Assembly: GCA_900548535.1 (NCBI GenBank)
Contig: URLG01000018.1
Coordinates: forward strand, 1-42,564
Length of the DNA: 42,564 bases
Source: Candidatus Segatella intestinihominis
GTDB taxonomy: Bacteria > Bacteroidota > Bacteroidia > Bacteroidales > Bacteroidaceae
Direction: 5' to 3'
Made by a program: the position numbers and the translations under genes. This document shows, piece by piece, positions 12,681-21,308 of the stretch (position 1 is the first letter of the stretch; every line of letters starts with the position of its first letter). The notes beneath the pieces are model-generated. The model was given only the letters and a program-made list of their open reading frames with translations, made no database searches and had not been told where the DNA came from.

Positions 12681-13295
12681 ATGAAACGAATCAATTACAT
12701 ATTATTAATGGCTTTTGCCGCTGGGGTGATGGCTTCGTGCAGTGAGAAGAAACAGAGCAACGTGATCATTGCTCCCAAGCCTGTGGCTCAGGTGAAGAAA
12801 GCCACTCAGAAGATGAGTGGGTACGAACAGGCTCGCGATGTAGAGTGGGTGGGAAGTACCTATAAGGTAGTGGTGAAGCGCAGTTCGGACACGGAGTTGC
12901 CTCTCGTCAAGGTGGATGAGAACAACAAGTACTACGACAATGTGATTCAGGTGCGTGTGCTGCGCAAGGATGGCAGCGAATTCTTCAATCGTACCTTCAA
13001 GAAGTCTGACTTCTCTGAATTTCTTGACTCTCATACCAAGGATGCGGGTGCCTTGTTGGGCATCGTCTATGTGAAGGCAGAGGGGGATTATCTCTATTTT
13101 GCTGCCAGTGTAGGTTCGCCTGATGTCACCAGTGATGAGTACGTACCATTGGTGCTGAAGATTTCCAGAATGGGAAGTGTGAGCATCAGCAAGGACCAGG
13201 TGCTGGATACCAATGATGGCGAGGATAAGGTATCTGCTGACGGTGAGGGTAATAAAAAAGCCTCATCCGATGACGAGGATGAGGCTGGTGTATAG
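12681..13295 (+). CDS. DUF4738-like lipoprotein
   Basis: A 204-residue protein with a lipoprotein signal (MKRINYILLMAFAAGVMASC, Cys20), so it is membrane-anchored. The soluble part contains a YKVVVKRSSDTELPLVKVDE strand pair and a DNVIQVRVLRKDGSEFFNRT segment, as in the Bacteroidota DUF4738 family, whose function is unknown. The C-terminal 25 residues are acidic and disordered (DDEDEAGV end). Their codons (13259-13286) form a perfect hairpin that acts as the terminator of the convergent gene, so this tail may be shaped by nucleic-acid needs. Stop codons of the two genes are 2 nt apart. Confidence 0.7.
   Translation: MKRINYILLMAFAAGVMASCSEKKQSNVIIAPKPVAQVKKATQKMSGYEQARDVEWVGSTYKVVVKRSSDTELPLVKVDENNKYYDNVIQVRVLRKDGSEFFNRTFKKSDFSEFLDSHTKDAGALLGIVYVKAEGDYLYFAASVGSPDVTSDEYVPLVLKISRMGSVSISKDQVLDTNDGEDKVSADGEGNKKASSDDEDEAGV
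13251..13286 (-). terminator. Terminator embedded in the DUF4738 coding sequence
   Basis: AGCCTCATCC 13259-13268 pairs perfectly with GGATGAGGCT 13277-13286 around an 8-nt loop. On the minus strand it is followed by a run of T (complement of 13254-13258), so it terminates the gene at 13298-13678 inside the coding end of the opposing gene. Confidence 0.8.
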
Positions 13296-13297
13296 CT

Positions 13298-13678
13298 TTA
13301 TTTGAGAAGCTTCTTGTATTCTTTATCAAAACCTTGTGGGTGTCGACCGATGAAGAGAACATTGAGCAAGCAGTTGGCTGCCATCTCTACATCATTTAGG
13401 TCTGCACCCTTTCCTTTTTTGATTTCTTTGCCAAGGCATACATCCCAGGTAGTCTGGAAACAGCTGTCGTTGGCACCCACAAACATATCGTTGGAGTTAG
13501 GATCTTCCATCAACTCGAAACGGATGGTCTTCTTGGATGAGATAGGCTGGATATTGCAAAGCATATCAAATGCCTTCTCGAAGACGTCTCTATGCAACTG
13601 GGCATTAGGGAACATCTCATTGACGGTAGGGAAGATCTCCTCAAACTCGAATGATTGTAACAACTGGTAAAGTTTCAT
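13298..13678 (-). CDS. Uncharacterised 126-aa protein
   Basis: A soluble, acidic protein of 126 residues beginning MKLYQLLQSFEFEEIFPTVN. Conserved-looking parts are the FELMEDPNSND and CLGKEIKKGKGADLNDVEMA segments and the ending IGRRPQ-like IGRHPQGFDKEYKKLL. I know no function; small Bacteroidota DUF proteins have this form. It lies 23 nt downstream of ribH on the same strand and has the TATATATAATAAGGTATA leader motif just before its start. The terminator at 13251-13286 ends it. Confidence 0.65.
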   Translation of the reverse strand: MKLYQLLQSFEFEEIFPTVNEMFPNAQLHRDVFEKAFDMLCNIQPISSKKTIRFELMEDPNSNDMFVGANDSCFQTTWDVCLGKEIKKGKGADLNDVEMAANCLLNVLFIGRHPQGFDKEYKKLLK

Positions 13679-13701
13679 ATATCTATACCTTATTATATAT
13701 A

Positions 13702-14178
13702 TTAGAACTTAGCCATCTTGATGGCATCGATAGCGCATTCATCGCCCTTGTTGCCCAGTTTGCCACCGCTGCGGTCCTTAGCCTGCTGCAAGTCGTTGGT
13801 GGTAAGCAATCCGTAGATGACAGGGATTTCCTGTGTGGCATTGAGGCGAGCGATACCGTATGTTACGCCCTCGCAGATGTAATCGAAGTGAGGTGTCTCA
13901 CCACGAATCACGCTGCCCAGGATGATGACAGCGTCATAGCCGCCATTGAGCACCATCTGGTGGGCACCATAGATGAGTTCGAAACTGCCTGGTACGGTCT
14001 TGACATGGATATTCTCTGTCAGTGCACCATGCTTCTCCAGTGTCTTGACGGCACCTTCGAGGAGGGCACCCGTAATCTCAGGATTCCATTCTGCAACGAC
14101 GATACCAAAGCACATGTTGCTAGCATCAGGTACCTTGGTAAAGTCGTAATCTGATAAATTATGAAGTGCTGTTGCCAT
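13702..14178 (-). CDS. ribH: 6,7-dimethyl-8-ribityllumazine synthase
   Basis: A 158-residue enzyme of riboflavin synthesis, joining ribitylamino-uracil and dihydroxybutanone phosphate to lumazine. Family signatures are the substrate-binding FGIVVAEWN near the start, the VPGSFELIYGA segment, the GSVIRGETPHFDYIC block containing the catalytic His, and PVIYGLLTTND. Full length for a RibH, which forms pentamers or 60-mers in the cytoplasm. It follows a TPR membrane protein by 8 nt and precedes the 126-aa gene. No other rib gene and no FMN riboswitch is in the window. Confidence 0.95.
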   Translation of the reverse strand: MATALHNLSDYDFTKVPDASNMCFGIVVAEWNPEITGALLEGAVKTLEKHGALTENIHVKTVPGSFELIYGAHQMVLNGGYDAVIILGSVIRGETPHFDYICEGVTYGIARLNATQEIPVIYGLLTTNDLQQAKDRSGGKLGNKGDECAIDAIKMAKF

Positions 14179-14186
14179 AACTATGA

Positions 14187-14894
14187 TTAGTTAGAAGCTC
14201 TTTCGATATACTTATCAATCTCACCGCTCTGTACGAGCATAGAGTTAACATACTTCTTCTTGATGTCCTGGTAGATGCTCAGGGCGTCAGCCTTCTTGTT
14301 GCCACCTTCCTGGCTCTCAAGAATCTCGCCAGCCTTGATCAAGAATGCAGGAGAGAGACTGTTGTTGGCATCGTCATCAGACTTGCTGTCTGCCATGGAA
14401 GCTGCCTTCTTGAATGCATCTACAGCCTTGTCATACTGCTTGAGGTGAGCGTAAGCATCGCCGAGAGCAGCCTCTGCTGCTGGGCTAATCATCTGGTCGC
14501 CCTTAGAAGAGAAAGCGTCCAAACTCTTCTGAGCCTCTGCCCACTTGCCGAGGTTGGCATAGCAAAGACCAGCATAGAGGTTGGCCAAGTTACCTGCGTC
14601 AGTGCTGCTGTATTCGCTAGCAATCTTAGCAAAACCTACATAGCCTGCGCCATCGCCATTGAGTGCCTGCTCGTACATCTCATTGTTGAAGTAAGTCTGA
14701 CCCTTGCCAAGCATAGTGCTTGCCTTGTCCTCACGAGGACCAGAGATCTGAGAAATGTAACCGAATACACCTGCGATGATAACGATAACTGCTACCACTG
14801 CGATAATAATGGCCTTCTTGTATTTCAAGAAGAAGGCCTCATGAATGTTAAGGCTCTCGCTTGCTGTTGGAGCCTGTGCGTTGTTGTTTGCCAT
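14187..14894 (-). CDS. TPR-repeat membrane protein (YfgM-like)
   Basis: A 235-residue protein with a disordered N-terminus, one membrane helix (about residues 27-49, KAIIIAVVAVIVIIAGVFGY) and a periplasmic region of TPR-like helical repeats (NLYAGLCYANLGKWAEAQKS, ALGDAYAHLKQYDKAVDAFK). The topology resembles YfgM, an ancillary protein of the SecYEG translocon, but many such proteins exist. It heads the minus-strand unit TPR-ribH-126aa gene, with recF diverging from it. Confidence 0.75.
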   Translation of the reverse strand: MANNNAQAPTASESLNIHEAFFLKYKKAIIIAVVAVIVIIAGVFGYISQISGPREDKASTMLGKGQTYFNNEMYEQALNGDGAGYVGFAKIASEYSSTDAGNLANLYAGLCYANLGKWAEAQKSLDAFSSKGDQMISPAAEAALGDAYAHLKQYDKAVDAFKKAASMADSKSDDDANNSLSPAFLIKAGEILESQEGGNKKADALSIYQDIKKKYVNSMLVQSGEIDKYIERASN

Positions 14895-15006
14895 TTTTTT
14901 ATTTTCGTTTTTTATTATTCTACTCTTTTAGTTTGCAAAAATACAGAAATTTATCCACATATTGAAATTTCTTGGCTACTTTTTTCGTTTTTTCCCCTTT
15001 TTCTGC

Positions 15007-15014
15007 TAACTTTG
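15007..15014 (+). promoter_or_regulatory. -7 box of the recF promoter
   Basis: TAACTTTG at 15007-15014, 24 nt before the recF start. The -33 box is not clear. Confidence 0.5.
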
Positions 15015-15038
15015 CACTCTATAAGCAGTAAAGAGTAT

Positions 15039-16139
15039 ATGATTTTAAAGAATATTTCCATTATTAACTACAAAAATATCAAAGGTGCAAATCTTGATTT
15101 GTCGCCCAAGATCAATTGTCTTATCGGCCACAATGGCATGGGTAAGACAAACTTCTTGGATGCCATCTACTATCTCTCATTTTGCAGGAGTACCAACTTG
15201 CCGATAGATTCCCAGATTATCACGCATGATGAGAATTTCTTTATGTTGGAAGGCAACTATGAGAATGATAATGGGGATGTGGAGAACATCTATTGCGGCA
15301 TGAAGCGAGGCACGAAGAAGCACTTCAAGCGCAATAAGAAGGAATACAAACGCCTGTCGCAGCACATCGGTTTGATTCCGCTCATCTTGGTGTCGCCTTC
15401 AGATGTATCGCTGATAGAAGGGGGCAGCGAGGAACGCAGAAAGTTGATGGATGTGGTCATCTCGCAGTATGACCATTCCTATATTGAGGCGCTAGCCAAC
15501 TACAACAAGGCTTTGCAACAGCGCAATGCTTTGCTCAAGATGGAGGCTGAGCCTGACCCTATGCTCATGGAGCTATGGGAACAGCAGATGGCGCAGAATG
15601 GTGAGATTCTCTTCGCCAAGCGTCAGGCTTTTGTCTGTGAGTTAGTCCCCATCTTCCAGCAGATATACCAGCATATATCGGGCAATCAGGAAAAGGTGGA
15701 TTTGCAATACAGTTCGCATTGCACTCGTGGACCTTTGTTGGAGGTGATTCAGCGAGATAGATTCAAGGATAGGGCTGTGGGGTATTCCTTGCACGGCGTG
15801 CATCGAGATGACTTGGAGTTCTTGTTGGGGGATTATCAGATGAAGCGTGAGGGAAGTCAGGGACAGAACAAGACGTTTGTCATCGCCCTGAAGTTGGCGC
15901 AGTTTAGTTTCTTGCAGCGCACGGTTTCCAATACCACGCCTTTGCTCCTGCTGGATGACATCTTTGACAAACTCGATGCGCAGCGAGTGGAGGCTATCGT
16001 GCAGTTGGTTTCGGGCGATAACTTCGGACAGATTTTTATCACGGATACCAATCGTGACCATCTGGACCAGATCTTGCGCCGACTGAATGGTGACTATAAA
16101 CTTTTTTATGTAGAAAACGGAGAGATAGCGTATGTTTAG
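15039..16139 (+). CDS. recF: DNA replication/repair protein RecF
   Basis: From ATG 15039 a 366-residue SMC-like ATPase. Walker A is GHNGMGKT (residues 30-37), the ABC signature region is GSQGQNKTFVIALKLAQF, and Walker B is LLLLDDIFDKLD with D306/D307. RecF loads RecA at gaps with RecO and RecR. A longer frame starting at 14445 is rejected: its extra 198 codons are antisense to the TPR gene and lie upstream of the -7 box. recF overlaps the following DUF721 gene by 8 nt. Confidence 0.95.
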   Translation: MILKNISIINYKNIKGANLDLSPKINCLIGHNGMGKTNFLDAIYYLSFCRSTNLPIDSQIITHDENFFMLEGNYENDNGDVENIYCGMKRGTKKHFKRNKKEYKRLSQHIGLIPLILVSPSDVSLIEGGSEERRKLMDVVISQYDHSYIEALANYNKALQQRNALLKMEAEPDPMLMELWEQQMAQNGEILFAKRQAFVCELVPIFQQIYQHISGNQEKVDLQYSSHCTRGPLLEVIQRDRFKDRAVGYSLHGVHRDDLEFLLGDYQMKREGSQGQNKTFVIALKLAQFSFLQRTVSNTTPLLLLDDIFDKLDAQRVEAIVQLVSGDNFGQIFITDTNRDHLDQILRRLNGDYKLFYVENGEIAYV

Positions 16140-16422
16140 AAAGAAAGTTCGTTCGATAGCAGAGTTGTTGCCTGAGTTCTTGAGAAATGAGGGCTTGGAG
16201 ACGCCCTTGCAGCAAAAGCGTTTGATGAATTGCTGGGACACCGTGGTGGGTGCTCCCATAGCCGCTTATTGTGGCGAGAAATTTATCAAGAACCAAACGC
16301 TCTATGTGAAGGTGGATAATCCCTCCTTGCGTGCCGACTTGACGATGAGCCGCTCTAGCCTGGTGCGCCGATTGAATGAACAGGTTGGGGCGCAGGTGAT
16401 AGCTGATATCAGATTCTATTAA
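16132..16422 (+). CDS. DUF721 (DciA-like) protein
   Basis: A 96-residue basic protein (MFRKKVRSIAELLPEFLRNE start, WDTVVGAPIAAYC centre, LYVKVDNPSLRADLTMSRSS then a C-terminal strand). This is the DUF721 pattern; DciA, a member of the family, helps load the replicative helicase DnaB. The overlap of 8 nt with recF and the pairing recF-DUF721 are usual in Bacteroidota. The transcript ends at the hairpin 16427-16472. Confidence 0.85.
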   Translation: MFRKKVRSIAELLPEFLRNEGLETPLQQKRLMNCWDTVVGAPIAAYCGEKFIKNQTLYVKVDNPSLRADLTMSRSSLVRRLNEQVGAQVIADIRFY

Positions 16423-16426
16423 TGAA

Positions 16427-16472
16427 AATGAGATTATCCAGTCTTCATATCGGAAGGCTAGATAATCTCATT
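16427..16472. terminator. Bidirectional terminator spanning a stop codon
   Basis: AATGAGATTATC 16427-16438 pairs with GATAATCTCATT 16461-16472, extended by TCTTC/GGAAG pairing. The right arm encodes the last residues of the minus-strand cyclo-ligase (MNEII and stop). It ends both convergent genes. Confidence 0.75.
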
Positions 16473-16994
16473 CATTTTGATGTCTGTATTTTCTGTAGGA
16501 ATGCTTTCCTCTTTTTGAAAGTCAAAGCAGATTCCTATCTTATACATATTGGGTACTTTCTCTAAGAAACGGTCATAGTATCCTTTGCCTCTGCCAAGGC
16601 GATTGCCCTTGGCATCAAAGCTCATTCCAGGGATGATGCCCACTTCTATCTCCTTGTATTTCTCTTCTGGGAAGATGGCTCCGATAGGTTCCATGATATG
16701 AAAAGAGCCTTCTTTCAAGTCCTGCTTGCCGGTATATTCCCTGATTTCCATGTGCTCGGAGTCTATGACTTCGGGTAGGAGTACCCGTTTGCCCTGCCGT
16801 ATGAGGTGGTCGATATACTGATGAGTATTAACCTCGTCGGGCAGGGAATAATACATCAACACTGTCTGGGCGGCTGCTAGCTGCTCATTGTTGTTGAGAC
16901 GAGATAATACAGAAAGCGACAGTTCCTCAAGTTGGCTTGAGGAATACTGTCGCTTTCTGTTTCTTATGATTTTTCTAAGTTCACTTTTTTCCAT
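16458..16994 (-). CDS. 5-formyltetrahydrofolate cyclo-ligase
   Basis: A 178-residue cytoplasmic enzyme that turns 5-formyl-THF into 5,10-methenyl-THF with ATP, recovering folate from a storage or by-product form. Signatures are an N-terminal KSELRKIIRNRK basic helix, the central LPEVID strand, VGIIPGMSFDAKGNRLGRGK and GRGKGYYD (residues 134-141). Full length. Its start overlaps the end of ctpA by 14 nt, so it is the third gene of the dCMP deaminase-ctpA operon. Confidence 0.92.
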   Translation of the reverse strand: MEKSELRKIIRNRKRQYSSSQLEELSLSVLSRLNNNEQLAAAQTVLMYYSLPDEVNTHQYIDHLIRQGKRVLLPEVIDSEHMEIREYTGKQDLKEGSFHIMEPIGAIFPEEKYKEIEVGIIPGMSFDAKGNRLGRGKGYYDRFLEKVPNMYKIGICFDFQKEESIPTENTDIKMNEII

Positions 16995-18648
16995 CCTTCT
17001 TTGTTTTCTTGATGGTTGCCACTGGTTTCTTTGGGAAAGCCTCGTGCTTGCTGAATACTTCGAGCGTCTTCTGAATCACAGGGTCGTCTTGATTGATGAA
17101 CTGTGTCCAAGCCTGCTCATCCAGCATGTTGTAGATGATACGGCTGTCGATGACTCTATCCAAGAGCTTGTGTGACTTCTTGATGAGCAAGTTGCGACGC
17201 TTCAAACCATGCTTGTCAGCATAGCTAACAAACTGTTCCACCATGTTCTGGCTGTCCAGATAGTCGGCAAGCTGCATCATCTCTTTGAAGTTTCTCAGCT
17301 TAGGACGGTTATCATCCGTGTAAGTGAAGGCAAACTGCAGGATGAGTCCACTCATGCTAGCTTCCTTGAAGTAGGATGTCATGCCCAGAGTATCTTCAGG
17401 TACGAAGATGTCTGGGGTGATGCCACCACCGCCATATACGGTTCTGCCGATGCTGGTATGATATGCAGGACCCGTATGCTTGATGCTATCCTGTGAGAAG
17501 AACTCACCGTGCTGATAGCGATCCAAGAGGTCTTGCTCATAGTCTTTGTCGTCGCCCATGGTGTAAGGCTTCTGGATGCATCTGCCTGATGGGGTATAGT
17601 AACGGGCGATGGTGAGGCGAATCAAACTGTGGTCTGGGAATTCTATCTGCTGCTGTACCAGTCCTTTACCGAATGAGCGGCGACCAATGATCGTGGCACG
17701 GTCGTTGTCCTGCATGGCTCCTGCGAAGATTTCGGCGGATGATGCTGAGCCCTCATTGATGAGCACTACCATTGGTACCTTCTGGTAAGAACCCTTGCCG
17801 TCGCTGCGATATTCCTGGCGAGGTGACTTGCGTCCCTGGGTATACACGATGAGCTTCTTGTCGGCAAGGAACTCATTGGCCATGTTGACGGCTGCTGAGA
17901 GATAGCCGCCTGAGTTATCACGCAAGTCGATACAGAGATTGCTAAAACCTTGCTGTGAAAGTTTGGCAAGGGCGATGAGCATCTCTGGATAGGTGTTCTC
18001 ACCAAAGTTCTTGATGCGGATATAGCCAGTGCTGTCATCCAGCATATAAGCTGCCGTGACACTCTTGGTAGGTATCTCGCCTCGGGTAACGGTGAAGGTC
18101 TGTACCTTGCTGCTGCCATAGCGCAATACGCCTATCTTAACCTTCGTGTCCTTAGGACCCTTCAAGCGGTGCATAGCCTCTTGGTTGGTTACCTGCTTGC
18201 CCACGAAAGGCTTGCCATCTACAGCCACAATCTTATCGCCTGCCAATAATCCTGCTTTCTCGGCAGGACCATTCTGAATCACGTTCTGAACGTGGATGGT
18301 GTCTTGGCGAATGACAAACTCGATGCCTACGCCAGAGAACGAACCCTTGAGGTCGTCGGTGGCTTGGGCTGCATCCTTGGCACTGATATAGACAGAGTGA
18401 GGATCCAACTCGGCAAGAATCTGCGGGATAGCCTTGTCTACCAGTGAGTCGATGTTGACGGCATCTACATACTGGTCGTCTATCAAGTGGAGCAAGTTGT
18501 TGAGTCGGTTGCTTCCGCTATTGATGACATTGAGTCGGTTGCCCGAGAAATGGTTAGAGAAGAACGTACCGATGATGATACCTATCACCACGCATACCGC
18601 CATGATGAAAGGCATAAATCGGTTGGTCTTATTCTTGTTCATGTTCAT
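16981..18648 (-). CDS. C-terminal processing protease (S41, CtpA-like)
   Basis: A 555-residue envelope protease. One N-terminal membrane helix (about residues 12-30) is followed by a PDZ domain (about 100-185, containing SGVGIEFVIR and GDKIVAVDGKPF) and an S41 catalytic domain: DLRDNSGGYL, NEGSASSAEIF with nucleophile S303, and SFGKGLVQQQ with K328 as the general base. It cleaves envelope proteins from the C-terminus in the periplasm. A C-terminal extension after residue 400 is helical and charged, ending in a Lys-rich tail. The gene starts 19 nt after the dCMP deaminase gene. Confidence 0.92.
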   Translation of the reverse strand: MNMNKNKTNRFMPFIMAVCVVIGIIIGTFFSNHFSGNRLNVINSGSNRLNNLLHLIDDQYVDAVNIDSLVDKAIPQILAELDPHSVYISAKDAAQATDDLKGSFSGVGIEFVIRQDTIHVQNVIQNGPAEKAGLLAGDKIVAVDGKPFVGKQVTNQEAMHRLKGPKDTKVKIGVLRYGSSKVQTFTVTRGEIPTKSVTAAYMLDDSTGYIRIKNFGENTYPEMLIALAKLSQQGFSNLCIDLRDNSGGYLSAAVNMANEFLADKKLIVYTQGRKSPRQEYRSDGKGSYQKVPMVVLINEGSASSAEIFAGAMQDNDRATIIGRRSFGKGLVQQQIEFPDHSLIRLTIARYYTPSGRCIQKPYTMGDDKDYEQDLLDRYQHGEFFSQDSIKHTGPAYHTSIGRTVYGGGGITPDIFVPEDTLGMTSYFKEASMSGLILQFAFTYTDDNRPKLRNFKEMMQLADYLDSQNMVEQFVSYADKHGLKRRNLLIKKSHKLLDRVIDSRIIYNMLDEQAWTQFINQDDPVIQKTLEVFSKHEAFPKKPVATIKKTKKDGKK

Positions 18649-18667
18649 AACTTACTAACAATATATT

Positions 18668-19111
18668 TTATAACGTAATATTTTCGTCTGGGTTCAGATA
18701 TTCCACCTTGATGCCAGCTCTCTCTAATAGCTGGATGCCATCGTTGAGTCGATATTTCTCAGCGTAGACCACTCGCTTGATGCCAGCCTGAATGATGAGT
18801 TTGGCACATTCGATGCATGGAGAAGCGGTAACATAGAGGGTACTGCCCTCACTATTGTTGCTGCTGCGAGCCAACTTGGTGATGGCATTTGCCTCGGCAT
18901 GGAGAACGTATGGCTTGGTGACATCATTCTCCTCGCAGACGTTTTCGAATCCGCTGGGCGTTCCGTTGTAGCCATCGCTGATAATCATTTTCTCCTTTAC
19001 TACCAGTGCGCCCACTTGTCGGCGCTTGCAATAGCTGTTTTCTGCCCAGATACGAGCCATTCGCAGATAGCGAAGGTCGAGCTTGGTTTGTTTTGAATGT
19101 TCGTTCTCCAT
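18668..19111 (-). CDS. dCMP deaminase
   Basis: A 147-residue zinc enzyme converting dCMP to dUMP, the substrate of thymidylate synthase. Zinc ligands are H71 in HAEANA and C99/C102 in SPCIEC, with E73 as the proton carrier. The insertion DGYNGTPSGF is typical of ComEB-type dCMP deaminases. ThyX (30776-31657) would use the dUMP. It is first in the operon with ctpA and the formyl-THF cyclo-ligase. No -7 box is clear in the AT-rich 76-nt upstream gap. Confidence 0.93.
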   Translation of the reverse strand: MENEHSKQTKLDLRYLRMARIWAENSYCKRRQVGALVVKEKMIISDGYNGTPSGFENVCEENDVTKPYVLHAEANAITKLARSSNNSEGSTLYVTASPCIECAKLIIQAGIKRVVYAEKYRLNDGIQLLERAGIKVEYLNPDENITL

Positions 19112-19161
19112 ACTTTATTTAATTAATAATTGATCATTAAGAATTAAGAATGCTCTTGGAG

Positions 19162-19193
19162 AACTCCTAACTCCTAACTCCTAACTCCTAACT
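19162..19193. repeat. Short tandem heptamer (AACTCCT)
   Basis: Four copies of AACTCCT and a partial fifth lie at the end of dcp. The unit is the same as in the tract at 9563-9644. Confidence 0.75.
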
Positions 19194-21287
19194 CTTCTTG
19201 ATTTCATTTCTTTCCAGCAGGGCATCGATGGTAGGCTCCTGACCACGGAATCGCTTGTAGAGCGTCATTGGATGCTCGGTGCCACCCTTGGAGAGGATGT
19301 TGTCGCGGAAACTCTGGGCTGTCTTTTGGTCGAAGATGCCATTCTTCTTGAATACGCTGAAGGCATCTGCATCCAATACTTCTGCCCACTTGTAGCTGTA
19401 ATAGCCTGCTGCATAACCACCCGCCATGATGTGAGAGAACTGTACGGTCATACAGGTATCTGGCAATTGCTTGGTAACAATCGCTTTCTCCCATGCCTTC
19501 TTCTCAAATGGAATGATATCGTCCGTAAAGGCATCTTTCTTCGTATAATATGCCATGTCCAATAAGCCGAAGGTTACCTGGCGCAAGCATCCGTAGGCAG
19601 CCATATAGTTGCGACTCTTCACAATGCGCTCGATGAGTTCATCTGGCAATGGTTCGCCTGTCTGGTAATGGAAGGCGAAGGTGCGTAGGAAGTCTTTCTC
19701 TATCGCATAGTTTTCCATAAACTGAGATGGAAGTTCTACGAAGTCCCACCATACGTTGGTGCCCGAGAGACTCTCGAAGCGAGTGTTGGCAAACATGCCG
19801 TGCAGGCTATGACCAAACTCATGGAGGAAGGTCTCTACCTCGCCCAGTGTGAGGAGGGCTGGCTTTTCCTCAGTTGGCTTGGTGAAGTTCATCACCACGC
19901 TGACATGAGGACGTACGTTCACGCCCTTATAGTCTATCCATTGTCCCTGGAATTCGGTCATCCAAGCACCTCCCTGCTTGCCCTTGCGTGGGAAGAAATC
20001 GGCATAGAATACAGCGAGATAGCTGCCGTCTTTGTCGAATACCTCGTATGCCTTAACATCAGGATGATATACTGGTATGTCCTTGTTCTCCTTGAAGGTG
20101 ATGCCGTAGAGCCTGTTAGCCAAACCAAATACACCGGCGATGACCTTGTCCAACTGGAAGTAAGGACGCAGCATCTCTGCGTCCAGATTGTATTTCTCCA
20201 TCTGGAGCTTGTGAGAATAGTAGCCGAAGTCCCAAGGCTGCACCTCGAAGTCGTCTCCCTCCAGTTTTTTGGCGAGTGCATTGATCTCATCCACCTCCTT
20301 GATGGCGGTTGGCTTGTAGGCGTCTATCAAGTCATTGAGCAACTTGTATACGTTCTCTATGTTGCTTGCCATGCGATGGCGGAGTACATAATCTGCGTAT
20401 GTTTCGAAGCCGAGGAGCTGAGCCAATTCGCGGCGCAGGTTGACCAGTCGCTTGCATATCTCCAGGTTGTTCTGCTCATTGTCATGTGTACAGACTGTGT
20501 TGCGAGCCATATACATCTGCTTGCGAAGCTCTCGCTGGGTAGAGTAGGTCATGAAAGGAGAGAAGCTTGGGTAATCCAAAGTGAAGATCCAACCTTCCTC
20601 GTTCTTGTCCTTGGCAGTCTGAGCGGCAGCGTTGATGGCTGTTTCTGGCAGACCTTCCAACTGCGCCTTGTCTGTGATGTGGAGGGTGAATGCCTTGTTC
20701 TCCTTCAGCAGATTCTGAGAGAATTGCAAGGTCAGGATGCTAGCCTCCTCTGTGAGTTTGCGCAACTTTTCCTTGCCTTCCTCATCGAGTAGGGCACCAC
20801 TGCGTACGAATCCATCGTAGCTAGTATCGAGCAACATCTGCTCCTCAGGTGTCAACTCACGATTTGGATGGTCGTGAACAAACTTGATGCGCTCAAAGAG
20901 CTTCTTGTTGAGGGTGATGTCGTTGGCATGCTTGGTGAGGATAGGACTCAACTTCTGGGCTAAAGCCTCCATCTCATCGCATGTCTCTGCGCTCATCATA
21001 CAAGAGAATACATTGGATACTCTGCCCAAGAGGTCATAGTAGTGCTCCCCCTTGTCCTTGTCTACACGGGCGATGGTATTCTCAAAGGTTGGCTCTGCAG
21101 GATCATTCACTATCTTGTCGGTAGCCTCGTCGTCGCGGCGAATACCCTCCATGAAGGCCTCCTCGTAATCTTCCAGTCTAATCTTATCGAATGGTACGGT
21201 GTCGTGAGGGGTATCGTATGGCAAGAAGAAAGGGTTGATTCTCTTTGCTTCCTTCTCCTGTATCTTGTTGTTGTCTGTATTTTGCAT
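19188..21287 (-). CDS. M3-family peptidyl-dipeptidase (Dcp-like)
   Basis: A 699-residue metallopeptidase of the thimet oligopeptidase family. The zinc motif is HEFGH (residues 489-493) within FLHEFGHSLHGMF; other family segments are PWDFGYYSHKLQ and the C-terminal GGYAAGYYSYKWAEVLDADA. It removes dipeptides or cuts short peptides, with roles in peptide nutrition. No signal peptide is present, so it is probably cytoplasmic. It follows the Crp-like regulator gene by 21 nt and is the last gene of a long operon. Proteolytic peptide use is common in Prevotella. Confidence 0.93.
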   Translation of the reverse strand: MQNTDNNKIQEKEAKRINPFFLPYDTPHDTVPFDKIRLEDYEEAFMEGIRRDDEATDKIVNDPAEPTFENTIARVDKDKGEHYYDLLGRVSNVFSCMMSAETCDEMEALAQKLSPILTKHANDITLNKKLFERIKFVHDHPNRELTPEEQMLLDTSYDGFVRSGALLDEEGKEKLRKLTEEASILTLQFSQNLLKENKAFTLHITDKAQLEGLPETAINAAAQTAKDKNEEGWIFTLDYPSFSPFMTYSTQRELRKQMYMARNTVCTHDNEQNNLEICKRLVNLRRELAQLLGFETYADYVLRHRMASNIENVYKLLNDLIDAYKPTAIKEVDEINALAKKLEGDDFEVQPWDFGYYSHKLQMEKYNLDAEMLRPYFQLDKVIAGVFGLANRLYGITFKENKDIPVYHPDVKAYEVFDKDGSYLAVFYADFFPRKGKQGGAWMTEFQGQWIDYKGVNVRPHVSVVMNFTKPTEEKPALLTLGEVETFLHEFGHSLHGMFANTRFESLSGTNVWWDFVELPSQFMENYAIEKDFLRTFAFHYQTGEPLPDELIERIVKSRNYMAAYGCLRQVTFGLLDMAYYTKKDAFTDDIIPFEKKAWEKAIVTKQLPDTCMTVQFSHIMAGGYAAGYYSYKWAEVLDADAFSVFKKNGIFDQKTAQSFRDNILSKGGTEHPMTLYKRFRGQEPTIDALLERNEIKKS

Positions 21288-21308
21288 TTCAGTTGTTCTT
21301 TTTTGTCG

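Noticed and set aside
14445..15038. A 198-codon upstream extension of recF
   Set aside because: It is antisense to the TPR gene and lies upstream of the recF -7 box; RecF proteins begin at the MILKNISIINYK sequence.
19800..20792. A 330-codon plus-strand frame over dcp
   Set aside because: Antisense shadow of an M3 peptidase gene; hydrophobic low-complexity translation without motifs.
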